The notes: generated from the sequence alone by a model not told the origin. A stretch of DNA of 25,692 bases from HGM04593 sp045591315 (GCA_045591315.1 JAZNSN010000059.1:1-25692), one strand, 5' to 3'; positions 16,956 through 24,666 are shown, counted from the stretch's first letter. Made by a program: numbers and translations.

Positions 16956-17891
16956 TTCATGCATTGCAACCGAAGCTTCCGATGATTCGCATGAAGGCTG
17001 CGGTTTCTCGTCGCTATCGTGCCATGGTACAGGAGGAACCGGCAGCATACGGTTCAGTTTCACTGCAAGAAAGAGAGAAACTGCAGTGAACAGTACGAAC
17101 AGAATTCCAGACATGACATTCTCGGCAAAAGGAGAGAATTCCTCTATTATCTCGGTCTCGGTTCTCTCGCCGAAGCAGAGCATGGTAAGTGTAGCTATAC
17201 TGTTATTCAGCACATGACCTACAATTACAGACATAAGGCTGCCGGTACGATAGTATATCCAACCGAAGACAAAGCCTAAAAGGGAAGCATAAACAATCTG
17301 GATAGGATTCATGTGGAAGATTCCGAACACTAGCGCTGCGACAACAATAGCAAGCCAAGGAGAACGGAACGTACGCATCATATAACCCTGAATCGCACCT
17401 CGGAACATCACTTCTTCGAGCAATGGAGCCAGTACAGATATCGTAAACGCACCCAACAGGCTGCGGCTAAGGCCCTGGAATTCATTGGCCAACAGGTCGT
17501 CAAGAGGGAAGAACTGAACAAATATGTTCAGGGCAAACATTGAAGAGAACACTAAAAGTGTCGATACAATCAAAGGCTTAAATGCTATTGACCTGAAAAG
17601 GCTCACTCTCAGGCGGAAGAGTTTTGTAAGGTGTATAAAGAGCAACATGCTCAATGCTGCAAGAAAAAGAGCCACTGCCACAACCTCTATACCACACCCT
17701 TCGAGACCGGGTATATCAGTTATTTTCTCTACGTTCCCAATATTCGCGAGCTGCTCGACAGAAACCTTTCCTGCCGCTATTGAACACCCCATGGCAACTC
17801 CTATGGCAATCCCTGTAAAAATACCCTGAAATGCCGCATAGACAATCAGAAGAAGCACTATTACACCCAGTACCTTAAGATTCTTTCTCAT
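16938..17891 (-). CDS. CPBP family intramembrane metalloprotease
   Basis: The 317-residue protein has about eight hydrophobic segments. The CPBP (Abi/CAAX-protease-like) motifs are all present: EEVMFRG with E159, E160 and R164; FGIFHMN with H193; and HVLNN with H226 and N230. Bacterial members are membrane endopeptidases, some linked to bacteriocin immunity or protein sorting, but most have no known substrate. The C terminus, from about residue 285, is a soluble proline- and serine-rich tail. It lies 5 bases after ribF and is the third gene of the HAD-ribF-CPBP run. No bacteriocin genes lie nearby, so an immunity role is not supported here. Confidence 0.9.
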   Translation of the reverse strand: MRKNLKVLGVIVLLLIVYAAFQGIFTGIAIGVAMGCSIAAGKVSVEQLANIGNVEKITDIPGLEGCGIEVVAVALFLAALSMLLFIHLTKLFRLRVSLFRSIAFKPLIVSTLLVFSSMFALNIFVQFFPLDDLLANEFQGLSRSLLGAFTISVLAPLLEEVMFRGAIQGYMMRTFRSPWLAIVVAALVFGIFHMNPIQIVYASLLGFVFGWIYYRTGSLMSVIVGHVLNNSIATLTMLCFGERTETEIIEEFSPFAENVMSGILFVLFTAVSLFLAVKLNRMLPVPPVPWHDSDEKPQPSCESSEASVAMHENSSGQ

Positions 17892-17896
17892 AATAA

Positions 17897-18820
17897 TCAG
17901 ATTCCGTTTTTTACCCTTGCAACATCATTTTCTATCTGAAAGCACAAGGCATCAATATTTTCAAAATGCTGTTCGCCACGCAAGCGGCGGACAAGCTCAA
18001 CGCTAACACTCTTTCCGTATATGTCGCCTGAGAAATCCAACAGATGGACTTCTATCGTACGCAGGCGGTTATTGTCAACTGTAGGCTTGACACCTATGTT
18101 CATCACACCCTTATGGCATGCACTGCCTATGCGGAACAGGACCTCATAGACTCCGTCGGCCGGCAAGAGCATCATCTCCTCTGCAGGAAGGAGATTGGCT
18201 GTAGGAAAGCCTATTCTGCGTCCTATGCCGGCTCCGTGCACTACGGTGCCTTCAAGAACATAGCTGTGGCCAAGAGCCTTGTATGCCAGCGGAAGGTCTC
18301 CTGCAACAAGCGCACGGCGCACAACCGAAGAGCTTACAGCTATTCCGTCAACAGCAAAAGGAGATAGCTTTACTACCTCTATGCCCAACTTCTTGCCATA
18401 TTCGGCATAGCACTCGAAACCTTCGCCGTCGCACGGCTTGCCGAAATGGTGGTCATAACCTATTGCCAGCAGCTTCACGCCAAGACGATCCCTAAGAATC
18501 TCCTTCATGAAACGCTCGGCAGACATGCCGGCCATCAGGGTGTCGAAATCGAGTTCTGCCACGATATCGGCTCCGGCAGAAGCAAGGAGTGCAACCTTCT
18601 GGCTGTTGCTCGTGAGGAGGAACGGCTCGCAATTGCCGTCGAAGAGCAGACGCGGATGACGTGCAAAGGTAACTGCCATAAGAGGCAGGCCTGCACCGGA
18701 AGCATAGGCACGGAGCTCTTCGAGCATAGCCCTATGCCCCAGATGTACCCCGTCGAACGAGCCTATGGTAGCAACGCATGGCTGCGGATTGTACTTATAT
18801 ATGTCGGTAATATGTTCCAT
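17897..18820 (-). CDS. ribF: Bifunctional riboflavin kinase / FAD synthetase
   Basis: The enzyme makes FMN from riboflavin and then FAD. The 307-residue protein has both domains. The N-terminal adenylyltransferase carries GSFDGVHLGH at 20-29, GYDHHFG at 121-127 and SSSVVRR at 163-169. The C-terminal kinase carries GAGIGRRIGFPTANL at 196-210 and GVMNIGVKPT. The start lies 3 bases after the HAD gene stop, so the two are probably coupled. Cytosolic. The neighbouring phosphatase might act on a flavin precursor or another phosphate, but that is only suggested by position. Confidence 0.96.
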   Translation of the reverse strand: MEHITDIYKYNPQPCVATIGSFDGVHLGHRAMLEELRAYASGAGLPLMAVTFARHPRLLFDGNCEPFLLTSNSQKVALLASAGADIVAELDFDTLMAGMSAERFMKEILRDRLGVKLLAIGYDHHFGKPCDGEGFECYAEYGKKLGIEVVKLSPFAVDGIAVSSSVVRRALVAGDLPLAYKALGHSYVLEGTVVHGAGIGRRIGFPTANLLPAEEMMLLPADGVYEVLFRIGSACHKGVMNIGVKPTVDNNRLRTIEVHLLDFSGDIYGKSVSVELVRRLRGEQHFENIDALCFQIENDVARVKNGI

Positions 18821-18823
18821 ATT

Positions 18824-19468
18824 CTATTTGCCCATAAGTTCATTGCTCCACACGGCGTTGCGCCCCATGAGCACTGCATCGATGCCTAACGACCTGGCAA
18901 CCTCGCAGTTCTCGGCCGAATCGTCAAAGAAGATACAATCGGAGGGCTCTGCGCCCTCAGCCTTGAGGAGTTCCAGGAATATCTCCTTTTCGGGCTTACG
19001 GAGATGCATGCGGTAGGAGAGATAGAAGGCATCGAAGAAATTCTGCATAGGCTCGCCCATAGCTTCGATGAAAAGACGCTCCAGCTCGCTCCAATGACCG
19101 TCATTGGTGTTGCTGAGAATTACGGCACGATAACCCTGCGAACGCAGCTGCTGTATGCGGTGGAACTTGTACGGGGCATAGCTGCCGAGCATCATGTTCC
19201 ATATTGTCTGCAATGTGCTTTCCAGTTCGGCTCCGAGTCTCTCGCGCGCTGCTGCCGGGATGCTTGATGCCATGTATGCGAACATCTCCTCCTTTGAGAT
19301 ATCACCTCTGTCGAACTGCATCATATAGCTGTTCATGAGACAGTTTCTTTCTGTCAGAATAGCTGAATCGACGCCAAGCCCAACCAATGCAGCAAACGAG
19401 CGGTCGATATGCAGGTCTATAAGCACACCGCCCAAATCGAATATAATGACCTTCTTTCCTTCGAACAT
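18824..19468 (-). CDS. HAD-superfamily phosphatase (YihX-like)
   Basis: The start is taken at ATG 19466-19468 (MFEGKKVIIFDLGGV), giving 214 residues, because the motif I strand then begins at residue 7 as is usual; an in-frame ATG 45 bases upstream would add a poorly matching leader. Motif I is FDLGGVLID with D11. The usual second aspartate is replaced by G13, as in YihX-type HAD proteins that use DxG. Motif II is LSNTN, motif III the lysine of RKPEKEIF and motif IV FFDDSAEN. Substrates of this group are small phosphorylated molecules such as sugar phosphates; the exact one cannot be told. First gene of the run with ribF and CPBP, divergent from the ABC transporter. Confidence 0.88.
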   Translation of the reverse strand: MFEGKKVIIFDLGGVLIDLHIDRSFAALVGLGVDSAILTERNCLMNSYMMQFDRGDISKEEMFAYMASSIPAAARERLGAELESTLQTIWNMMLGSYAPYKFHRIQQLRSQGYRAVILSNTNDGHWSELERLFIEAMGEPMQNFFDAFYLSYRMHLRKPEKEIFLELLKAEGAEPSDCIFFDDSAENCEVARSLGIDAVLMGRNAVWSNELMGK

Positions 19469-19618
19469 ACACTGAATTTCTTTGAATGCGAATTTATACA
19501 AAAATTCCTTCATAAAGAAATTTTATTTACATTTGTACCCGTATAAACCCTTCCTGGACAACCGCCAGCAACAGGCATCTGTTGTTTAATAAAAATTAAC
19601 ATTTCGGGGGGGTGAAAC

Positions 19619-19639
19619 GCGAAGTTTTTATAACTTCGC
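19619..19639 (+). promoter_or_regulatory. Perfect palindrome overlapping the ABC operon -7 element
   Basis: GCGAAGTT (19619-19626), loop TTTAT, AACTTCGC (19632-19639) is a perfect inverted repeat. TAACTTCG at 19631-19638 inside its right arm is one base from the TAnnTTTG consensus. The ABC ATPase ATG follows 33 bases later. It could be a promoter with a built-in operator; no -33 element is obvious. Confidence 0.45.
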
Positions 19640-19672
19640 CACGTCTAACAAGAAAACAGCAACATAAGAACT

Positions 19673-20593
19673 ATGGACCTGATAAGAATTGAAAACGTAA
19701 CAAAGAGGTTTGCAAAGCATGTGGCCCTCGACGATGTATCGCTGTCGATACCGGAGGGGTCGATATATGGCTTGCTTGGACCTAACGGAGCCGGAAAGAC
19801 AACATTGCTCCGTATAATCAACCGCATTATCGCACCCGACAGCGGACGTGTGATGTTCGGCGGAAAAGAGATAAGTGCCGATGACGTATATCGCATAGGC
19901 TACATGCCGGAGGAGCGCGGACTATACAAGAAGATGAAAGTGGGTGAACAGGCTATATTCTTCGCACGCCTTAAAGGCTTGTCGCGCAAGGAAGCTACCT
20001 GCAAACTGAAAGTTTGGTTCGAGAAGTTCGGCATAGAGAGCTGGTGGGACAAGAACGTCAGCGAACTCTCTAAGGGTATGGCCCAGAAAGTACAGTTCAT
20101 AGCAACGGTGCTCCACGAGCCTAAGCTGCTTATCTTCGACGAGCCGTTCTCCGGCTTCGACCCCATTAACGCGAACCTGCTTAAAGGCGAAATTCTTGCT
20201 CTCCGCGACAAGGGTGCAACGATAATCTTCTCTACACACAACATGTCGTCGGTAGAAGAGGTGTGCGACCACATCACTCTGATAAACCAGTCGAAGAACA
20301 TACTTTCGGGAAATGTTGACGAAATTCGCCACAGACACGGGTCGAACATCTTTGAGATAGACTACAGAGGAGAGGAACAGAATATTCTTAAGGCTCTTGC
20401 AGGACGTTGCGAGATAATGGATTCAGCTCCGTCACCTGCCGGATTCAACAAGATAAAACTGCACATTGCCACAGACGAAGAGGTACGCGCAGTGATTGCT
20501 GCTGCAAACGAGAGTGTTGAAATGCGCTCGTTCCGCGAGATAATACCGTCTATGAACGACATATTCATTCGCGCCGTGAACGGGAATCTTTAA
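19673..20593 (+). CDS. ABC transporter ATP-binding protein, NatA-like
   Basis: The 306-residue protein has Walker A GPNGAGKT at 36-43, signature LSKGMAQK at 132-139, Walker B LLIFDEP at 152-158 and the H-loop H189 in STHNMSS. The signature reads LSKGM rather than LSGGQ, a variant common in NatA-type exporters. After residue 220 there is a C-terminal extension of the DUF4162 type. It powers the membrane protein encoded 6 bases downstream. NatAB exports Na in Bacillus, but this family is broad and the cargo here is not known. Confidence 0.93.
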   Translation: MDLIRIENVTKRFAKHVALDDVSLSIPEGSIYGLLGPNGAGKTTLLRIINRIIAPDSGRVMFGGKEISADDVYRIGYMPEERGLYKKMKVGEQAIFFARLKGLSRKEATCKLKVWFEKFGIESWWDKNVSELSKGMAQKVQFIATVLHEPKLLIFDEPFSGFDPINANLLKGEILALRDKGATIIFSTHNMSSVEEVCDHITLINQSKNILSGNVDEIRHRHGSNIFEIDYRGEEQNILKALAGRCEIMDSAPSPAGFNKIKLHIATDEEVRAVIAAANESVEMRSFREIIPSMNDIFIRAVNGNL

Positions 20594-20599
20594 CTATAA

Positions 20600-21931
20600 A
20601 TGACATTTGAGATGAAAAGCAAGATAGGAATAATAATTGGAAGGGAATTCAACGAGCGCGTTCACAAGAAATCGTTTATCATAACGACACTGCTCACACC
20701 TGTACTGATGCTGGGCATGATGTTCGCGCCTGTACTTATATCATTATATTCCAAGGGAGAACAGAAGCAGATTGCTGTTGTAGATGAGAGCAAGATAATA
20801 GCTCCTGCGCTCCAGAGCAGTGACGAAGTCGTGTTCGAGACCACGCCTCTGCCGATTGAGATTGCAAGAAAAGAGTACAGCGGGTATTTTGCCGTTCTGC
20901 ACATAGGAAGCGACATAATGGAGAACAACAACGACGTGCAGATATACACCAACGGTTCAACCTCCATTGCCCTTGAACAGAACATCGCTACGCAGATTGA
21001 AATGGTACTGCAGAACGAGAAGCTCAAGAAGCACAACATTGAGAATTTGCCGGAGATTCTTGCCGACATAAAGAGCGATGTCAACATGCAGTCGTACAAG
21101 AACAGTGCCGGTGAAGAGGAGGAAGCGGAATCGTCGTCATCGGTTGTGGCAACTGTGCTTGCGTACATTCTGAGCTTCATGCTATACATGTTCCTGCTTA
21201 TCTACGGTGTGATGGTGATGCAGTCGGTAATCGAAGAGAAGAACAACCGCGTGCTTGAGGTAATGGTGTCATCGGTGCGCCCGTTCGATATGATGATGGG
21301 CAAGATACTGGGCGTTGCATGCGTTGCTGTGCTGCAGATTGTAATATGGATTGTACTTATTGGCGGAACAGCATACTTTGTGTTGCCAATGATTCTGCCC
21401 GATGAGATTATGCAGGCACTCACCATGATGAGAGAGGGAGGTGCGCAGGCAGCTATGCAGGGCGGTGCCGAAATTGGCATGCTGCAAGCTGTGATGATGC
21501 TGAGCAATGCCGGCTACATTGCAACCATACTGGCATCGTTGCTGGTGTTCGTTGTAGGAGGATTCCTGCTCTATGCTGCAATGTACGCGGCTGTAGGTTC
21601 GTCTGTCGATAGCCCGCAGGATGCACAACAGTTGCAGACTCCTATCACAATCCCAATTATTGTCAGCCTGTTCGTAATGCTGTCTGTAATAAACGACCCC
21701 ACATCGGAACTTGCATTCTGGTTCTCGATGATACCGCTCACATCGCCTATCGTGATGATGGCACGCATACCGTACGAGATTCCGACATGGGAGATTGCCG
21801 TTTCGGCAGTTATCCTCTACGCATCGTTCCTTATTGTAGTATGGGGTGCTGCAAAGATTTACCGTGTCGGCATTCTCATGCATGGCAAGAAGCCTAACAT
21901 AAAGGAACTCTGGCGTTGGATGAAGTATTGA
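20600..21931 (+). CDS. ABC-2 type permease, NatB-like
   Basis: The 443-residue protein has one N-terminal membrane segment (around 27-50), then an extracytoplasmic domain of roughly 140 residues including an acidic, serine-rich stretch (EEEEAESSSS), then about five membrane segments in the C-terminal half. VMVMQSVIEEKNNRVLEVMVSSVRPFDMMMGK is the typical ABC-2/NatB block. An ATG 12 bases downstream (MKSKIG) is an alternative start. It is the membrane partner of the NatA-like ATPase directly upstream. No other gene in the operon indicates the substrate, and no clear terminator follows. Confidence 0.92.
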   Translation: MTFEMKSKIGIIIGREFNERVHKKSFIITTLLTPVLMLGMMFAPVLISLYSKGEQKQIAVVDESKIIAPALQSSDEVVFETTPLPIEIARKEYSGYFAVLHIGSDIMENNNDVQIYTNGSTSIALEQNIATQIEMVLQNEKLKKHNIENLPEILADIKSDVNMQSYKNSAGEEEEAESSSSVVATVLAYILSFMLYMFLLIYGVMVMQSVIEEKNNRVLEVMVSSVRPFDMMMGKILGVACVAVLQIVIWIVLIGGTAYFVLPMILPDEIMQALTMMREGGAQAAMQGGAEIGMLQAVMMLSNAGYIATILASLLVFVVGGFLLYAAMYAAVGSSVDSPQDAQQLQTPITIPIIVSLFVMLSVINDPTSELAFWFSMIPLTSPIVMMARIPYEIPTWEIAVSAVILYASFLIVVWGAAKIYRVGILMHGKKPNIKELWRWMKY

Positions 21932-22044
21932 TGCCGCAATGCCTTGGAACGGAGATTAGAGCTGATTGAGACCGCAATAAGGCACAGACAGGACACCCTT
22001 GTTGACTCTGCATATAACACTATTACAAATTTTAGCATAAAAAA

Positions 22045-22076
22045 TTTGCAATATAAGAGAAATTGCCATACCTTTG
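22045..22076 (+). promoter_or_regulatory. tRNA promoter
   Basis: TTTG at 22045-22048, a 20-base spacer and TACCTTTG at 22069-22076 match the Bacteroidetes consensus. A short leader hairpin GTATTC/GAATAC (22081-22099) precedes the mature 5' end. Confidence 0.75.
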
Positions 22077-22101
22077 CAAAGTATTCGAAAACAGAATACT
22101 C

Positions 22102-22175
22102 GGGCTTTTAGCTCAGTTGGTTAGAGCAACAGACTCATAATCTGGAGGTCCCAGGTTCAAGCCCTGGATGGCCCA
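22102..22175 (+). tRNA. tRNA with anticodon CAT (elongator Met, or Ile2)
   Basis: The 74-nt cloverleaf shows GGGC in the acceptor arm with GCCC at the 3' end, D stem GCTC/GAGC, anticodon loop CTCATAA with CAT, T arm CCAGG-TTCAAGC-CCTGG and discriminator A; CCA is not encoded. The anticodon stem lacks the three G-C pairs of initiator tRNA. Whether it reads Met codons or, after lysidine modification by TilS, the Ile codon AUA cannot be decided by eye. One mismatch (T6-T67) is seen in the acceptor stem and one (A27-G43) at the top of the anticodon stem. Confidence 0.93.
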
Positions 22176-22176
22176 C

Positions 22177-22206
22177 AAGCGGATAACTTTTGTTATCCGC
22201 TTTTTT
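22177..22206 (+). terminator. tRNA intrinsic terminator
   Basis: AAGCGGATAAC (22177-22187), a 4-base loop and GTTATCCGCTT (22192-22202) form a perfect 11-bp stem followed by a T run. It begins one base after the tRNA 3' end. Confidence 0.9.
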
Positions 22207-22660
22207 GTTTGTTGGGCTTTCACCTACGGTTATCTCCTTCGTTCTATCCGTTTGCACCGGCTACGCCGACAGCAAACAACGAAGTCGATGGGTCTCTAAG
22301 AGACAAATCTCAAGCCCTGCGGTTAATGAGGCTCAGTAGAAATTTACGGCTCAACGTAAATTTACTGTGGTTAATATTGTACATGTACGATTAATTTCTA
22401 TCCAAGATATCTTATTCCAAGGTCCGTTTTACCCTTAATCAGTTATCTTTTATTCTTCTTGTTGTCGTTCTATCATGTCCTTTGTCGCGCAAAGGACCAA
22501 AACGCCCGGCACACGGGAATTTCAGTCAACCTCTTTTTGGTTGATAATACCGCCCTTATAGCAACCCGTGCGTAGCACCAATTTCATAGGTGCTACGCAC
22601 GACTAATTGCTGGCGGTATTGTCGATTTAAAAAATTCAAAAGTCGTAAACGACATCTTTC
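22207..22660. repeat. Gene-free stretch with a series of hairpins
   Basis: No convincing gene is visible in about 450 bases. Inverted repeats follow one another: CTTCGTT..GTTTGC with GCAAAC-AACGAAG (22237-22284); GTCTC/GAGAC (22292-22304); AAATTTACG/CGTAAATTT (22340-22363); GTCCTTTG/CAAAGGAC (22477-22497); and a long three-part hairpin at 22546-22620. The last has AATACCGCC/GGCGGTATT outside, AGCAA/TTGCT in the middle and CGTGCGTAGCACC/GGTGCTACGCACG inside. Function unknown; some may be dispersed repeat elements. Confidence 0.6.
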
Positions 22661-22692
22661 AGTCAAAGAGGTCTTGCCACTTAAACTTTCTG

Positions 22693-22869
22693 TTTGATTT
22701 CTTTTTCACGAGAGAAAAAGTAATGATAGCAAGTTCTTCGTTCAGTAACAACCTACAGTTTAAGGTTGAGAACTGCATAAGAATATAATGAAGAGAGATA
22801 GCGAGATTTAAAAAACCTTAGTTTTGCTTTATAGTTTTTTCTCATCCCACACCTTTTTGCTGTTGAGCC
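22693..22869. repeat. Dispersed repeat, copy 2 (about 175 bp)
   Basis: Direct-orientation copy of 39-213. The block from AGTAACAACC to the CTTAGTTTT region is nearly unchanged, including both interleaved inverted repeats. It lies about 100 bases upstream of the rpsU promoter. The two copies therefore sit at unrelated loci. Confidence 0.8.
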
Positions 22870-22971
22870 AATAAAAGTTTTAAACCTTGAACATTACACC
22901 TTGCACCTTTTGCCTTGCATGCCCTCTTCCCCCTTTCTTTCATCCTTTTCTGCAAAAAATAGTGTAAAAGT

Positions 22972-23002
22972 TTTGCCAATTGAGAAAATGTCCCTAATTT
23001 TG
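22972..23002 (+). promoter_or_regulatory. rpsU promoter
   Basis: TTTG at 22972-22975, a 19-base spacer and TAATTTTG at 22995-23002 match the Bacteroidetes consensus. The leader to the rpsU ATG is about 45 nt. Confidence 0.8.
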
Positions 23003-23053
23003 CACCGCATTTTGTATGGAGTGAAATAATATAAACTAAAAAATAAATAGGAA

Positions 23054-23245
23054 ATGATTGTAGTACCTGTTAAAGAGGGCGAGAACATTGAAAGAGCTCT
23101 CAAGAAATTCAAGAGAAAATTCGAGAAGACCGGTGTAATTAAGGAGTTGCGCGCACGTCAGCAGTTTGACAAGCCTTCAGTACTCAAGAGACTGAAGATG
23201 GAGCATGCAATCTATGTACAGAAGCTCCGTGCAAACGAGGAATAA
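23054..23245 (+). CDS. rpsU: Small-subunit ribosomal protein bS21
   Basis: The 63-residue basic protein MIVVPVKEGENIERALKKFKR... is a typical bS21 with the family arginine/lysine-rich helices. In Bacteroidetes, bS21 with bS6 and bS18 covers the 3' end of 16S rRNA and so hides the anti-Shine-Dalgarno, which explains why genes here generally lack that site. AGGA at 23049-23052 is only one base from the ATG, too close to act as a normal ribosome-binding site. It heads a cluster with xerC and hpf, the usual arrangement in this group. Confidence 0.96.
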   Translation: MIVVPVKEGENIERALKKFKRKFEKTGVIKELRARQQFDKPSVLKRLKMEHAIYVQKLRANEE

Positions 23246-23285
23246 AAACTCGCACCTTTTCTTGTTTTTTAAATTAAACTGATAT

Positions 23286-23326
23286 ATATTCGTTGCCGAA
23301 AGACTTTCTCTTTCGGCAACGAATAT
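23286..23326 (+). promoter_or_regulatory. 17-bp perfect hairpin reaching into the xerC start codon
   Basis: 23286-23302 pairs with 23310-23326 without mismatch around a 7-base loop (ACTTTCT). The right arm ends on the first two bases of the xerC ATG. No T tract follows, so it is a poor terminator for rpsU. It could lower translation of xerC by hiding its start, or separate rpsU from the genes below by attenuation or processing. Confidence 0.7.
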
Positions 23327-24215
23327 GTTTATAGACTCATTCATAGGGTTCTTGAGAGTCGAGAGGAACTACTCTATGCATACGCTCAGGGCGTATGCGA
23401 AGGATATACGTGCCTTCCGCGACTTTCTGCACTCTGTCGATGGGTCCTTTTCTTTTTCCGATGCCGACAGCGACCTGGTACGTGCCTGGGCTGCATCGCT
23501 CATGGATAGCGGTTCTTCTCCGGCTACGGTGTGTCGCAGGCTGAGTTCGTTGCGCACATTCTACGACTATCTTTGTCGCGAAGGCCATGTAAGCGGCAAC
23601 CCTGCCTCGGCCATTCAGGGTCCCAAGCGCAGGAAGAGGCTTCCTGCATTCGTCAAGGAGGCCGATATGGATTCCTTGCTGGACGAACAGCTTCCCGACG
23701 GCAGCTATGAGGCCTGCCGTGACAGGATGATTCTTATGCTTTTCTACGAAACAGGCATACGTCTCTCCGAGCTTGTAGGTCTTGACGTTTCCGGTGTCGA
23801 TATGCAAGCATCCTTAATAAAGGTGTTCGGTAAGCGCAGCCGCGAGCGCATCATTCCGTTTGCAGGAGAACTGGGTCGCGAACTGGAACATTATCTTGCC
23901 GTGCGTTCGGCTTTGCCCTCTTTGCATTGCGATGCTCTTTTCCTTTCGTCCAAGGGAAACCGCATAAGCCACTCTGCCGTTTACCGAATGGTCAACACCC
24001 GTTTGGGTAATATAGGCTCTGTAAAGAAGAGAAGCCCTCATGTATTGCGTCATTCATTCGCTACGGCAATGCTTAACAACGGTGCCGAAATAGGAGTTGT
24101 CAGGGAACTGCTGGGGCATAAGCGGTTGGCGACAACGGAGATTTATACTCACCTTACATTCGAAGAACTTAAGAAAGTATATGAAAAGGCTCATCCAAGA
24201 GCCGGTGTTAACTAA
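23325..24215 (+). CDS. xerC: Tyrosine recombinase XerC/XerD
   Basis: The 296-residue length is that of Xer recombinases, which resolve chromosome dimers at dif. The N-terminal SAM-like domain (FIGFLRVERNYSMHTLRAYAKDI) is typical. All catalytic residues are present: R146 (ETGIRLSEL), K170 (FGKRSRER), H239 and R242 (HVLRHSFAT), H265 (LGHKRL) and the nucleophile Y274 (TEIYTHL). XerC and XerD cannot be separated by eye. Its place between rpsU and hpf is the standard Bacteroidales position, so it is a housekeeping gene, not the integrase of a mobile island. The start codon lies in a strong hairpin (23286-23326). Confidence 0.93.
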   Translation: MFIDSFIGFLRVERNYSMHTLRAYAKDIRAFRDFLHSVDGSFSFSDADSDLVRAWAASLMDSGSSPATVCRRLSSLRTFYDYLCREGHVSGNPASAIQGPKRRKRLPAFVKEADMDSLLDEQLPDGSYEACRDRMILMLFYETGIRLSELVGLDVSGVDMQASLIKVFGKRSRERIIPFAGELGRELEHYLAVRSALPSLHCDALFLSSKGNRISHSAVYRMVNTRLGNIGSVKKRSPHVLRHSFATAMLNNGAEIGVVRELLGHKRLATTEIYTHLTFEELKKVYEKAHPRAGVN

Positions 24216-24221
24216 ATATAT

Positions 24222-24227
24222 AGGAGG
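24222..24227 (+). promoter_or_regulatory. Strong Shine-Dalgarno site of hpf
   Basis: AGGAGG lies 7 bases before the hpf ATG. It is the only full-strength site of this kind I see ahead of a gene in the window, and it decides the hpf start at 24235. Confidence 0.85.
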
Positions 24228-24234
24228 TTTAATT

Positions 24235-24522
24235 ATGGTAACAAGAATTCAATCCATTCATTTCGATGCATCACAACAGTTGGTGGAGTTCGTGGAGAAA
24301 AAAGTTGCAAAGCTCGAAAAGCTTTGCGAAGGTGCAACATCGTTAGAGGTGAATATGAAACTGATTAAGCCTGAGACTGCACACAACAAGGAGGTTGCAT
24401 TGCGTCTGTCAACAGGAGCAGGCGAAGTGTTTGCTTCAAAGACAAGCGACACCTTTGAGGACGCTCTTCTTGGAGCGATTGATGCTGTCAAGGTTCAAAT
24501 AGAAAAGAACCGCAACAAATAA
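24235..24522 (+). CDS. hpf: Ribosome hibernation-promoting factor (short HPF/YfiA family)
   Basis: The 95-residue protein MVTRIQSIHFDASQQLVEFVEKKVAKLEKL... has the sigma-54 modulation/S30AE fold seen in HPF and RaiA. It binds the 30S decoding site and silences ribosomes in stationary phase. It lacks the C-terminal dimerisation domain of long HPF. The frame is open to 24097 upstream, inside xerC, but the AGGAGG site fixes the start at 24235. It is 19 bases past the xerC stop and ends with a strong terminator. Confidence 0.93.
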   Translation: MVTRIQSIHFDASQQLVEFVEKKVAKLEKLCEGATSLEVNMKLIKPETAHNKEVALRLSTGAGEVFASKTSDTFEDALLGAIDAVKVQIEKNRNK

Positions 24523-24545
24523 CTGATATCTATTGCAGTGATACC

Positions 24546-24577
24546 CAGGAGCGGCCAATTGGCCGCTCCTGCTTTTT
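24546..24577 (+). terminator. Terminator of the rpsU-xerC-hpf cluster
   Basis: 24546-24571 is a perfect 26-base palindrome (CAGGAGCGGCC, AATT centre, GGCCGCTCCTG) followed by CTTTTT. It lies 24 bases after the hpf stop. Confidence 0.9.
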
Positions 24578-24628
24578 AGTTAAAAAAGAATAACAGCACT
24601 TAAATGGCTTGAAAATCCTTTTTTAACA

Positions 24629-24661
24629 TTTGCAAAAAAGGAATCATTTTAACTATTTTTG
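24629..24661 (+). promoter_or_regulatory. Promoter with no obvious gene
   Basis: TTTG at 24629-24632, a 21-base spacer and TATTTTTG at 24654-24661 match the consensus as well as the rpsU and tRNA promoters do. The expected start of transcription, about 24667, coincides with the first 7-base repeat. Confidence 0.6.
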
Positions 24662-24666
24662 TGGAG

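Noticed and set aside
16938..17891. CPBP protease as bacteriocin immunity
   Set aside because: No bacteriocin, leader peptide or transporter gene is adjacent; neighbours are ribF and a phosphatase.
22209..22394. 61-residue open frame after the tRNA
   Set aside because: It runs through two inverted repeats and the terminator T run, has no promoter of its own and resembles no protein.
23286..23326. dif site
   Set aside because: The arms are longer and more symmetrical than dif and do not resemble the dif consensus known to me; a hairpin role is more likely.
23325..24215. Integrase marking a genomic island next to the tRNA
   Set aside because: Length, motifs and the rpsU/hpf neighbours identify a housekeeping Xer; no copy of the tRNA 3' end was found as an attachment site.
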